In this document: positions 33,630 to 41,322 of the stretch, one piece after another
Layout of the letters: each line of letters starts with the position of its first letter
How positions within the stretch are numbered: position 1 is the first letter of the stretch
DNA from: Adhaeribacter aquaticus DSM 16391
Lineage (GTDB): Bacteria > Bacteroidota > Bacteroidia > Cytophagales > Hymenobacteraceae
Assembly: GCF_000473365.1 (NCBI RefSeq)
Contig: NZ_KI421517.1
Coordinates: forward strand, 4,724,296 to 4,788,295
Length of the DNA stretch: 64,000 nt
Direction: 5' to 3'
Program-made: the position numbers and the translations under genes
Notes under the pieces: generated by a model
The model's input: only the letters and a program-made list of their open reading frames with translations
Told to the model about the DNA's origin: nothing
Database searches by the model: none

Positions 33630-34424
33630 ACTTGATATTAGTAAACAAAGACCACCAATACTCTTTAATTAAAGATAATAATTTTATCTAAATTTTGTAA
33701 TTTATTTATTGAAATATATTCAAAATTAAGTATTTATGCAGATTTATATATTTAAATACTTATTTCCAGGGCAGGACAGCTATTTTATAGCTATCCGTAA
33801 TCTTCTATCTTAATTTCTGTTAACCTGCTTTGTAGCAAGCAACTTATTATTCAACATTTCCTAAGTAGGATTTTCAATCCATTCTCACCTTTTTACAAAT
33901 AAGAAAAAAGAAAAGTTCAGCACCTGTCAAAGCAAGATAGTAAATCATGTAAAACCTTTATTCTTGAGAAATTTAAAATCAAATATCAATGGCTTTACCC
34001 CAGGCTAACAACTAAATTATACTATAATCAAAAATCCTTGATTTCGAAATACCAGAAGCTCTTGAAACCGTAAAATGCTTAAATTGCTTTATTTTAGCTT
34101 TATGGAAGGCGAATCACTTAAAACAGCAATTTATCTGGAAACTTTAACAAAAAGCTATAGCAGTATTATCCAATTTAACTTCTGAAACTTTATAGTTAAT
34201 AATCGGTAATAGCAAGTATGTAAACTGTCTTTTTCAAACGGGGTACTTTAAAAGACATTTCTTAGATTACATAATGTAAATTGGTGAGACTAAAAGGGTA
34301 GCTATTATAACAGCTACCCTTTTTTCCAAAAGCTTATGTTAGGTATTTATACAGATTATTATAACTTTGTAAATGTATTAATACTTACTTAAAATACGTA
34401 GAACTATATATAGGAGTTTTAATT
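33630..34424. other. 795-bp gene-poor stretch with terminator
   Basis: No frame above 30 residues looks real. The only clear element is the terminator-like hairpin at 34292-34323. The rest is AT-rich intergenic DNA with scattered short frames that lack family support. Confidence 0.35.
34292..34323. terminator. Terminator-like hairpin
   Basis: AAAAGGGTAGCT (34292-34303) pairs with AGCTACCCTTTT (34312-34323) around an 8-nt loop, followed by more T residues. It shares the AAAGGGTAG/CTACCCTTT core with the hairpin at 32201-32236. Confidence 0.6.
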
Positions 34425-34634
34425 TTGATCACTTTAACTGAACAGGAGATTCTTTCTTTTAACAAAAAGCAAATTGAAGAGAACCTTTTATATACCAGGT
34501 ATTTATTGGCACGTGAACAAAAAGTAACTGAAAGTGAAAAGTTTATCCAGTACATCGAGCTGTTAGAAAAACAAAAAGCTAAGTTAGAACAGAAAGAAAC
34601 CTCTTCGGATTTATCTGTAGCTGAAATAGAATAA
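34425..34634 (+). CDS. Small coiled-coil protein (69 aa)
   Basis: 69 residues from TTG 34425 (MITLTEQEILSFNKKQIEEN), preceded by AGGAG eight bases upstream, a good ribosome site that supports this unusual start. The body is a charged coiled-coil (KFIQYIELLEKQKAKLEQKE). No family is recognised. It lies 123 bp before the third family-A gene on the same strand, so they may be co-transcribed. Function unknown. Confidence 0.5.
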   Translation: MITLTEQEILSFNKKQIEENLLYTRYLLAREQKVTESEKFIQYIELLEKQKAKLEQKETSSDLSVAEIE

Positions 34635-34757
34635 TACGCTTCTGAACCCTCTCCTGCCCTAGATAAATGTACTTCCCAAAACATCTTACAATATAAAACT
34701 ACTTTAATATAGGTCTTTTTATTTTTTTAAAACCCAAATTTCCTGCTTTATTTACCT

Positions 34758-35078
34758 ATGGGAACCATTAGTCAAAATGCTGACCAACTTTTAAAAGTAA
34801 GTTTTGATATTATTATTAACCGCTTAATTAATACCATAAATGCTTATGAAGCAGGGTACGATGAATTATTCTGGTTGAAAATAGATATTGTAAAATATTT
34901 AAAAACCCACCATCACTTACCTCTAGTGGAGCAATTAGAGAATATTTCTAAAATCACTGAAATAAAAGGTAGCACATCTTTTTTCATCAGAAAATTAAGT
35001 TCTGAATTAGCTATTGATTTGCAAAGTTTAATAAACAACCAGGATATAAATACCCAACAAACTATATACTGGCAGTAG
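34758..35078 (+). CDS. Hypothetical protein, island family A (copy 3)
   Basis: 106 residues: NRLINTINAYEAGYDELFWL, HHLPLVEQLENISKI, STSFFIRKLSSELAIDLQSL and a closing TIYWQ. It aligns along its length with 33300 (shared L-I/L-x-T-I-N-A-Y and I-R-K-L) and more loosely with 10279. ATG 34758 follows directly on an AT-rich leader. It is the last intact gene before the right att region. Three copies in one island imply a function kept by selection or repeated capture, but none is known. Confidence 0.6.
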   Translation: MGTISQNADQLLKVSFDIIINRLINTINAYEAGYDELFWLKIDIVKYLKTHHHLPLVEQLENISKITEIKGSTSFFIRKLSSELAIDLQSLINNQDINTQQTIYWQ

Positions 35079-35134
35079 TTTAAATTTTTAGTTAAATCAG
35101 GCGAACAGTAATTAAGTTAAGTTCTATCCTATTA

Positions 35135-35310
35135 TTAGGTTGGTCCTGTATCTACTTTACTTTCTAAAGCATTCTCAATATTATCTGGTAGTTCAGCAAG
35201 CAAATTATAGCCAGTTGCAGTTTCGATGGCATCTACTGTTATTCTGTATGTAGCTCACGAAGGATTCACTGTATTAATATTTGGTGTATTTACTGCTATA
35301 ACCAACATGA
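35135..35310 (-). pseudogene. Second NUC endonuclease remnant
   Basis: On the minus strand the sequence reads VIAVNTPNINTVNPS, stop TGA, ATYRITVDAIETATGYNLL, AELPDNIENALESK and VDTGPT, ending at TAA 35135-35137. It matches the last ~55 residues of the pseudogene at 4720-5243 almost word for word. The family Trp codon has become TGA and everything upstream is lost. Its place just inside the right island end, opposite in orientation to the left copy, is notable. Confidence 0.7.
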
Positions 35311-35436
35311 AGGTAAAGTATTGTCTGATCTGAAATCGTCCTGGTAAAATGAGAAATATTCACCTTTAAGAGTTAAAGCTTTTTATAATTAGATAAAATA
35401 TTAATATAAAATTTTAAAAGAATAGGCAAGAAGACG

Positions 35437-35481
35437 TGTAGAACAAAGGCAAACACATGTAGAACAAATTGTTCTACATGT
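35437..35481. promoter_or_regulatory. Three TGTAGAACAA repeats with 27-bp palindrome, candidate arm sites
   Basis: TGTAGAACAA at 35437-35446 and 35458-35467, and its inverse TTGTTCTACA at 35469-35478. The last two form a perfect palindrome, ACATGTAGAACAA (35455-35467), one base, then TTGTTCTACATGT (35469-35481). The decamer is the one repeated at the left end. It begins 63 bp inside attR. Confidence 0.55.
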
Positions 35482-35499
35482 CATATTTTATAAAACAAA

Positions 35500-35530
35500 A
35501 AACCCTCTATACGCATCGTAAAGAGGGTTT
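35500..35530 (-). terminator. Terminator of tRNA-Arg supplied by the island
   Basis: AAACCCTCT (35500-35508) pairs with AGAGGGTTT (35522-35530); read on the minus strand the stem is followed by a T run. It is directly downstream of the tRNA-Arg 3' end and would replace the original terminator now left at 5349-5380. Confidence 0.65.
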
Positions 35531-35543
35531 AAATTTAATTACT

Positions 35544-35562
35544 AAGTGATCCCGTTTGGATT
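35544..35562. repeat. attR: 19-bp repeat overlapping tRNA-Arg 3' end
   Basis: AAGTGATCCCGTTTGGATT, identical to 5388-5406. It covers the acceptor stem end and part of the T-arm of tRNA-Arg, so the tRNA remains intact after insertion. Confidence 0.9.
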
Positions 35563-35620
35563 CGAACCAAAGACCTACTGCTTAGAAGGCAGTTGCTCTA
35601 TCCAGCTGAGCTACGAGACC
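35547..35620 (-). tRNA. tRNA-Arg (anticodon TCT)
   Basis: 74 nt. Acceptor GGTCTCG pairs with CGGGATC plus discriminator A. The anticodon stem ACTGC/GCAGT encloses CTTCTAA with anticodon TCT. The T-loop is the normal GGTTCGAATCC type. No encoded CCA. Its 3' end is the target of the island. Confidence 0.95.
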
Positions 35621-35630
35621 ATCAAAAAAA

Positions 35631-35703
35631 AATTACGAACCGGAATTTAGAAATTAGGAATATCTTGAGAGAAGTATCGTAATTCTAATTCTAATTCGTA
35701 ATT
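35631..35703. repeat. Imperfect palindrome between tRNA genes
   Basis: AATTACGAA (35631-35639) and TTCGTAATT (35695-35703) are perfect outer arms, with loosely matching TAATTC-type repeats inside. It resembles a short intergenic repeat of the host and could act as a processing or termination element. Weak evidence. Confidence 0.3.
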
Positions 35704-35712
35704 CAATTTTCG

Positions 35713-35786
35713 TCGGGGTGGCAGGATTCGAACCTACGACCTCCACATCCCAAATGTGGCGCGATACCGGGCTACGCTACACCCCG
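35713..35786 (-). tRNA. tRNA-Pro (anticodon TGG)
   Basis: 74 nt. Acceptor CGGGGTG/CACCCCG plus A. The anticodon stem CCACA/TGTGG encloses TTTGGGA with anticodon TGG. Standard T-arm. Same strand as the flanking tRNA genes, likely one transcript. Confidence 0.95.
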
Positions 35787-35896
35787 AACTTCCGGATTAA
35801 GTTTTAAACTTTCGTTTGTTTCTTAATCGCGGTGCAAACTTACTAGCTTTTTTTTAGAAACAAAATTTATTTCAAAAAAAATTTTTGCCTTAATGG

Positions 35897-35984
35897 CGGA
35901 GGGGGGGGGATTCGAACCCCCGGTACCCTTTAGAGGTACGACAGTTTAGCAAACTGTTGGTTTCAGCCACTCACCCACCTCTCC
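35897..35984 (-). tRNA. tRNA-Ser (anticodon GCT)
   Basis: 88 nt with the long variable arm of serine tRNAs (GTACCTCTAAAGGGTAC). The anticodon loop TTGCTAA gives GCT. The acceptor GGAGAGG faces CCCCTCC with one A-C mismatch at the fifth pair, next to a run of nine G on the plus strand, so a base-call problem is possible. Confidence 0.92.
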
Positions 35985-36221
35985 AGAGGTACCTCTTTCG
36001 GTTAAAGAGTGTGCAAATATACAAACACAAATTCCATTTCTACAACCTTTTTTACGCAATTCAACAATATTTTTCGGTATTTTTCATAACCGAACTTGTT
36101 AATTATTGATAACGAACTATTTCAGAATGGAAATCTTTATAAAGTTTTTTGATTTTTTTTCTCCGTTACCTGTTCTACCACCAATTTATCAGAATTAAAA
36201 CCGCTATCAGTTTCCTTTCTG

Positions 36222-36229
36222 TATATTTG
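36222..36229 (+). promoter_or_regulatory. -7 box TATATTTG before batB
   Basis: Exact TAnnTTTG match 33 bp before ATG 36263. It falls inside the longer frame that begins with TTG 36149, which argues for the ATG 36263 start. No clear -33 element. Confidence 0.4.
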
Positions 36230-36262
36230 TTCCTGGCAAAATTACGTTTTGAGAATAATTAC

Positions 36263-37234
36263 ATGAGTTGGTATCAAACCCTTTCCTGGTTAGAAATTAT
36301 TTTCGTTACTATTTTTATTCTTTTGTATGTAGGCTACATTATAAGAATAAAAAAGCTTGCCCTATATTTTAAACAAAAAGCCAATACAGTTTATTTTAAA
36401 CTGGGGCTTCGCTCCTTTTATTTTATTTTGCTGCTGGTAGCACTTTTGGGTCCGTCTTTTGGAGCCATGACAAAAGAAATAAAAACACTTGGGAAAGATA
36501 TTTTCATTCTCGTTGACCTATCAGCTTCTATGGATGCGAATGATGTATCCCCTTCCCGCCTAGAGAAAATAAAGTTTGAATTAAACCAGCTAATACCCGC
36601 CTTAAATGCCGACCGGATAGGTTTGATTACGTTTACTTCGGAAGCTTATTTGCAATGCCCGCTCACCTATGATGAAAGTGCACTACTTTTATTTACGCGT
36701 ATCTTAAATACACAGCAACTCCCGGTTGGTGGCGCTAATTACTTCCTCCCGTTGGAAATGGCTTTGCAAAGGTTTCAGAACCGGATAAAAAACCCACTGG
36801 AACAAAATAAAGCTCGGGTAGTTTTGTTAATAAGTGATGGGGAAGATTTTAGTCCGAACCTGGGCCCGCTGTTACAACGCATGGTAAATAACAATATTCA
36901 GGTATTTACTTTAGGAGTGGGTACCCAAAATGGCAGTTCTATACCAGTAGGCAAAAGTTATAAAAAAGACGACAATGGCAATTTAGTAATTAGCCACTTA
37001 CAGCCTGATAGGTTAAAAGATATTGCCCGAATTGCCGGAGGCCAATATTATGAAGTAAACGAAAAAGTTAATCAAACGGAAAAACTACTTCAGGAAATCA
37101 ATAACCTGCTAGGTACTCACCGCGAAACCCGCTCCATAGACATAACAGCCAATAAATATATGTACCCGTTGCTTTTAGCGTTACTATTAATAGTGGCAGA
37201 TGTTTTAATTACTGTTGCAGTGATAAAAATATGA
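36263..37234 (+). CDS. batB: BatB-type VWA membrane protein
   Basis: 323 residues from ATG 36263 (MSWYQTLSWLEIIFVTIF). A longer frame from TTG 36149 is less likely because a promoter-like box lies inside it. Membrane helices at both ends (SLRSFYFILLLVALLGP-type and the terminal MYPLLLALLLIVADVLI) frame a VWA domain with the MIDAS motif DLSASMDAND. TFTSEAYLQCPLTYD and ISDGEDF are typical of Bat proteins. BatB is part of the Bacteroides aerotolerance complex at the inner membrane, thought to bind metal and partners through VWA. It overlaps the next gene by 4 bp. BatA, BatD and BatE are not seen here. Confidence 0.85.
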   Translation: MSWYQTLSWLEIIFVTIFILLYVGYIIRIKKLALYFKQKANTVYFKLGLRSFYFILLLVALLGPSFGAMTKEIKTLGKDIFILVDLSASMDANDVSPSRLEKIKFELNQLIPALNADRIGLITFTSEAYLQCPLTYDESALLLFTRILNTQQLPVGGANYFLPLEMALQRFQNRIKNPLEQNKARVVLLISDGEDFSPNLGPLLQRMVNNNIQVFTLGVGTQNGSSIPVGKSYKKDDNGNLVISHLQPDRLKDIARIAGGQYYEVNEKVNQTEKLLQEINNLLGTHRETRSIDITANKYMYPLLLALLLIVADVLITVAVIKI

Positions 37235-38208
37235 AGATTTACCTGGCCCTGTTTTTTCTGCTAACTTTATTGGGAGACAATTTAAAAAAAGCCTCGCGGA
37301 TAAATAATGCGGTAATCCGGGCAAATAAACTTTATAATCAAAAGAATTATGAGGAAGCCGCTTTATTCTATAAATCTATCCGAGATTCTTTAGGGGTGCC
37401 TGATGAACCACTTTTATTAAACCTGGCCCATGCCACTTTCCAGAGCAACAACTTTTTGCAGGCCCAAAAATATTATACGATATTAACTAAAAGTAAAAAA
37501 CCAGAAATACAGTCTGCTGCTATTACGCAACTGGGCGTACTATTTTTCAAGAAAAACAACCCGGAAAAAGCACTTTATTATTTTAAAAAAGCTTTGATAC
37601 TTTCTCCTACTAATGAGGTAGCCCGCTATAATTACGAGCTTACCCGAAAGTACCTGGATCAAAGCCCGTCCCCTTCCTTTTCTGGTAACAATCGGAATAA
37701 CCGGAAAAAAGTACCCAACAACCCAAAAAGTCCTGAAAATGAAACTAGTCAGGGAGCAACCAGCCCCAACGAAACTGGAAACGAAGGCACCACAAATGAC
37801 CTGGAAAATGCCGGCGATAATGCTGAAACGCAAAAACCAGACGGAACAACCAATAACAAAAACAGCGAAAAAAATAACCTTGAGTCAGGCCCTTCGGGTG
37901 CTAACGGAGAAAAAAAACCAATTGGTAGCGGTGCAAATCTTGGCCAAGACAAAGGTATATCTTCAAAAGAAAATGAGACTAGCAACAGGCTAAACAACTT
38001 CAGAAACCCAGGAAAAGGAGGCGCCGAAGAGGCATCAGAGAGGGAAAGGCAGATGCAAACATTAAGGTTGAGGTTGCGTGACAGTAATATTTCACCGGAA
38101 AAAGCAACTATGTTACTGGAGGCCATGCGTAATATGGAATTACAGTACTTACAGCAACTCCCTAAAAAACAAACCAAAACAGCTTCTAATTCAGGTCCTG
38201 ATTGGTAA
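37231..38208 (+). CDS. batC: BatC-type TPR protein
   Basis: 325 residues. Short signal peptide (YLALFFLLTLLGDN), then about three TPR units (NKLYNQKNYEEAALFYKSI, LLNLAHATFQSNNFLQAQKY, LGVLFFKKNNPEKALYYFKKAL). A long low-complexity Asn/Gly/Glu/Lys linker (about 150-270) follows. The end, RLRDSNISPEKATMLLEAMRNME, recurs in BatC-like proteins. It starts within the batB stop (ATGA overlap), indicating coupled translation. It likely docks to VWA partners in the periplasm. The Asn-rich linker causes large shadow frames that are not genes. Confidence 0.8.
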   Translation: MKIYLALFFLLTLLGDNLKKASRINNAVIRANKLYNQKNYEEAALFYKSIRDSLGVPDEPLLLNLAHATFQSNNFLQAQKYYTILTKSKKPEIQSAAITQLGVLFFKKNNPEKALYYFKKALILSPTNEVARYNYELTRKYLDQSPSPSFSGNNRNNRKKVPNNPKSPENETSQGATSPNETGNEGTTNDLENAGDNAETQKPDGTTNNKNSEKNNLESGPSGANGEKKPIGSGANLGQDKGISSKENETSNRLNNFRNPGKGGAEEASERERQMQTLRLRLRDSNISPEKATMLLEAMRNMELQYLQQLPKKQTKTASNSGPDW

Positions 38209-38405
38209 GTTTGATTTTTATTACGGAGAAGTAAACCTTATATAGCTGATTTAAAACCAGCTTATTTAGTCACCCCAGCAGTATGTAGTTTTAGTAATAG
38301 TGGAGATTGCATCGTGAACCTTTGTGGATGGTTGAAGAATACAAGCGCCCTCCTTATTTGAAAGGAGACTATCAAAACCGTTTAACCTGTTAATTAAAAA
38401 CTTTA

Positions 38406-39584
38406 ATGAAAGAAGTTTATATAATTTCTGCGGTACGCACACCAATCGGAAGTTTTGGAGGTGCTTTAGCTAGTTTATCAGCCACCCAATTAGGAGCTAT
38501 TGCCATTAAAGGAGCACTGGAAAAAGTAAGCGTTGCCCCTGCCGAAGTTGATGAAATAATAATGGGTAACGTATTATCAGCCAACCTGGGGCAGGCACCA
38601 GCCCGCCAGGCAGCCATTTATGCCGGTCTAGGTTACGAGGTTGAATGTACTACCGTTAATAAAGTATGTGCTTCGGGTACGAAAGCCATTATGTTTGCCG
38701 CCCAAGCCATAATGTTAGGCCATAAAGAGGTAATTGTGGCCGGCGGCATGGAAAGCATGAGCAACGTACCTTTTTACCTGGACAAAGCCCGGTTTGGAAA
38801 CAAATTAGGTCATGGCCAGATGATTGATGGCTTATTAAAGGATGGGCTTTGGGATGTGTATAATGATTTTCATATGGGTAGCGCTGCCGAAAATACGGCC
38901 CGTGAGATGGGAATTACCCGAGAGATGCAGGATGCTTTTGCTATTGAATCCTACCGACGTAGTGCCGCAGCAGCCCAAGCCGGCTATTTAAAAGATGAAA
39001 TTATACCGGTAGAAATTCCGCAACGTGGTAAAGCCCCTTTGCTGATAACCGAAGATGAAGAATACGCGAAGGTAGATTTTGATAAGATAGCTTCCTTAAA
39101 ACCAGTTTTTGATAAAGAAGGCACAATTACGGCTGCCAATGCTTCTACCTTAAACGATGGTGCAGCGGCTGTTTTATTAATGAGCCGGGAAAAAGCAGAA
39201 GCCCTGGGAGTAAAGCCTGTTGCCCGCATAATAGGTTTTGCCGATGCTGAACAGGAACCGAAATGGTTTACCACCTCCCCTGCCCTGGCCATTCCTAAAG
39301 CCCTGAAGCACGCTGGCATTACACCCGATGCAGTAGATTATTATGAAATAAATGAGGCCTTTGCGGTAGTATCGCTGGCGAATAACCAGAAATTAAATTT
39401 AGAAAACCACAACGTTAATATTTTTGGCGGAGCAGTTTCGCTGGGGCATCCATTAGGCGCATCCGGGGCTCGCATTGTTACTACGCTTTGCAATGTACTG
39501 GAAAAGAAAAATGGCCAAATTGGTGTAGCCGGTATTTGTAATGGCGGCGGTGGCGCCTCGGCTTTAGTTATTCAAAAACTTTAA
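38406..39584 (+). CDS. Acetyl-CoA C-acetyltransferase (thiolase)
   Basis: 392 residues, the normal length. Catalytic Cys88 lies in NKVCASGTKA. The His of NEAFAVV and the GHPLGASGARI and CNGGGGAS loops, with the second Cys, complete the active site. It condenses two acetyl-CoA to acetoacetyl-CoA or runs the reverse thiolysis in fatty-acid, ketone or PHB-type metabolism. It has its own spacer of 197 bp after batC, so it is probably a separate transcript. Strong match to the AtoB/PhaA group; which physiological branch it serves cannot be told from the window. Confidence 0.93.
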   Translation: MKEVYIISAVRTPIGSFGGALASLSATQLGAIAIKGALEKVSVAPAEVDEIIMGNVLSANLGQAPARQAAIYAGLGYEVECTTVNKVCASGTKAIMFAAQAIMLGHKEVIVAGGMESMSNVPFYLDKARFGNKLGHGQMIDGLLKDGLWDVYNDFHMGSAAENTAREMGITREMQDAFAIESYRRSAAAAQAGYLKDEIIPVEIPQRGKAPLLITEDEEYAKVDFDKIASLKPVFDKEGTITAANASTLNDGAAAVLLMSREKAEALGVKPVARIIGFADAEQEPKWFTTSPALAIPKALKHAGITPDAVDYYEINEAFAVVSLANNQKLNLENHNVNIFGGAVSLGHPLGASGARIVTTLCNVLEKKNGQIGVAGICNGGGGASALVIQKL

Positions 39585-39798
39585 GCATTTATAAAATAAA
39601 CTATTACCGGTATAAATTTTGTTAACGCTGATTACATAAGTACTGGTTTAGAAACCGTTAATGTATGAGGAGAATCTAATTAGATTAATGGAATCAGTTT
39701 GCTTACCAGGTTTGCACCTTTTATATTTTTAAAAGTAAGCGGTTCGGTAAAAGACAGGCAACATACTAAACCTGCAACAATAGGAAAGGTAATATAGA

Positions 39799-41244
39799 AT
39801 GAAATTTTTGATTCGGATAGTAACTATAGTAGTTGTATTAGTATTAGTTAGCCAGTTTCCAGGCTATGCGCAGCAGCTAAAAAAAATAGTTACTTACCAC
39901 GATACGCTTAGAACTAAAGTTAAACAGGTTTATTTTATTGTGCCTCCCGATACCTTGCCCCATGGTAAGTACCAGCGATTTTACAGAAGCGGCAAAATTG
40001 AGGCCATTGGCAAATTTGTAAAAGGAAAGCAGGATAGCATCTATACCGAATTTTTTGAGAATGGTCAAAAGAAAGTAGAAGTACGGTACTTAGATAATTT
40101 AAAGCAGGGCCCTTTTAAAACCTATTATGCCACTGGTAAAACACTTCAGGAAGGCACTTATTTAGATGACCAGCAAAACGGAAAGCTAACCACCTACTTT
40201 GAAAACGGCAAACCTAAAATTGAAGCTTCTTTTGTAAAAGGTACTCCTGAAGGGCTGGTAAAGGAATTTCACGAAAATGGCACGTTAAAATCTTCAGTGG
40301 CTTATAGCCAAAATAAGCAACACGGTCCGGCCCTTTCTTATTACCCAAACGGGACCAAACGTACTGAAGGAATATTTAAAAATGGTGTTCTGGATGGCCA
40401 GTTTAAAACTTATTATGATAATGGACAGCTGGAAACAGAATCCTTTAATCAGAATGGGAAAAGATCCGGAATATACAAAACGTATTATAAATCTGGTAAG
40501 CTAAAATCAGAGGTTACCTATAAAGCAGTAGGTATCGAAAGTCCGAAAGAGGCTAAACGGGTTAGCACCAGCATTGTGTTAGGCCGACCAGCCTTTGAGA
40601 ATAAATATACTACGAGCCAAATGGATGGTGTGGCCAAAACGTATTATGAAAACGGGCAATTGCTCAGCAGCATCCAATATAAAAATGGCGTAAAAGATGG
40701 ACTGTCTCAGTATTTTTATGAGGATGGTAAACTTAAACAGGAAATTAAATTTTCGGATGGAGCCGCTACCCGAAAAATCACGTCTTATTATCCTTCCGGA
40801 AACTTACAGGAAGAACAATACTTTAAAGAAAACCAGAAAATTAATGATTGGAAATCTTATTTCGACACCCCTGCCAAGGCTTTAAAGACAAAAGAAACTT
40901 ATAAGGCAAACAAATTAGAAGGAGAACGATTGGTTTACTATGATAATGGCCAAATCCAGGAAAAAGCCACCTACACAAACGGTAAAATCTTAGGTCAGGT
41001 AGTTCAGTATTATCCGTCTGGCAAAATAAAAGCCGAAACAGAATATAAAAATGGGTTAAAGGCTGGCTTTTATCGTCAATACTATGAAAATGGCAAGCCA
41101 GAGATTACTGGTTCCTTCCGCAACAACAAGCAAACAGGCACCTGGAAATACTTGGATCAGGAGGGAAAAACAGTAAAATCAGAGGTGTACCGCAACGGCC
41201 TTACTGTCACTGATAATAAGGCTACTACTTCGGCTACTGAATAA
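39799..41244 (+). CDS. Secreted MORN/YwqK-repeat protein
   Basis: 481 residues with a signal peptide (IRIVTIVVVLVLVSQFPGYAQ). The rest is about 15-18 repeats of roughly 22 residues with the pattern Y-Y-x-N-G-x-x-x-x-E-x-x-Y-x-N-G-x-x-x-G, for example YFENGKPKIEASFVKG and YYDNGQLETESFNQNG. This is the YwqK (toxin_YwqK) MORN-variant repeat. Annotated antitoxin-like by homology to Bacillus YwqK, but in Bacteroidota these exported proteins have no known toxin partner and none is adjacent. It likely forms an extended beta-sheet solenoid at the cell surface. Confidence 0.85.
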   Translation: MKFLIRIVTIVVVLVLVSQFPGYAQQLKKIVTYHDTLRTKVKQVYFIVPPDTLPHGKYQRFYRSGKIEAIGKFVKGKQDSIYTEFFENGQKKVEVRYLDNLKQGPFKTYYATGKTLQEGTYLDDQQNGKLTTYFENGKPKIEASFVKGTPEGLVKEFHENGTLKSSVAYSQNKQHGPALSYYPNGTKRTEGIFKNGVLDGQFKTYYDNGQLETESFNQNGKRSGIYKTYYKSGKLKSEVTYKAVGIESPKEAKRVSTSIVLGRPAFENKYTTSQMDGVAKTYYENGQLLSSIQYKNGVKDGLSQYFYEDGKLKQEIKFSDGAATRKITSYYPSGNLQEEQYFKENQKINDWKSYFDTPAKALKTKETYKANKLEGERLVYYDNGQIQEKATYTNGKILGQVVQYYPSGKIKAETEYKNGLKAGFYRQYYENGKPEITGSFRNNKQTGTWKYLDQEGKTVKSEVYRNGLTVTDNKATTSATE

Positions 41245-41294
41245 TTATCCGGCGACAGCACCAAAATATTTTTCGGCAAAATTAAATTCTTGTG

Positions 41295-41302
41295 TACTTT
41301 CG
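41295..41302 (+). promoter_or_regulatory. Candidate -7 box (TACTTTCG) of the biotin operon
   Basis: One mismatch from TAnnTTTG, 20 bp before the bioB ATG at 41323. Weak -33 (TTTTTCGG near 41268). A repressor operator (BirA or BioR type) is not recognisable by eye. Confidence 0.35.
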
Positions 41303-41322
41303 TAATAGGAAAGTTTAACATT

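Larger units (their letters stand above)
5388..35562. mobile_element. Genomic island integrated at tRNA-Arg(TCT)
   Basis: 30,175 bp bounded by the 19-bp direct repeat. The integrase gene starts 126 bp inside attL. Copies of TTGTTCTACA lie 56-107 bp inside each end. Content is AT-rich and accessory: histidine kinase, CBASS-like pair, the glycosylase/nuclease operon, IS element, polymerase-like gene, DUF3800, serine recombinase and many small unknown genes. No relaxase, coupling protein or type IV secretion gene is seen, so transfer would need helpers. Small gene families repeated at 10.3, 30-31 and 33-35 kb suggest internal duplication or stacking of elements. Confidence 0.85.

Noticed and set aside
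34081-34190. 27-residue plus-strand frame near 34100 (MEGESLKTAIYLETL)
   Set aside because: Short, no ribosome site, no relative in the window; too weak to call.
5388-35562. Conjugative element (ICE)
   Set aside because: No relaxase, coupling ATPase or tra genes were recognised; only integration functions are present.
37540-38177. Frames in other phases over the Asn-rich linker of batC
   Set aside because: Low-complexity coding DNA gives long open alternatives; batC is coupled to batB and has TPR motifs.
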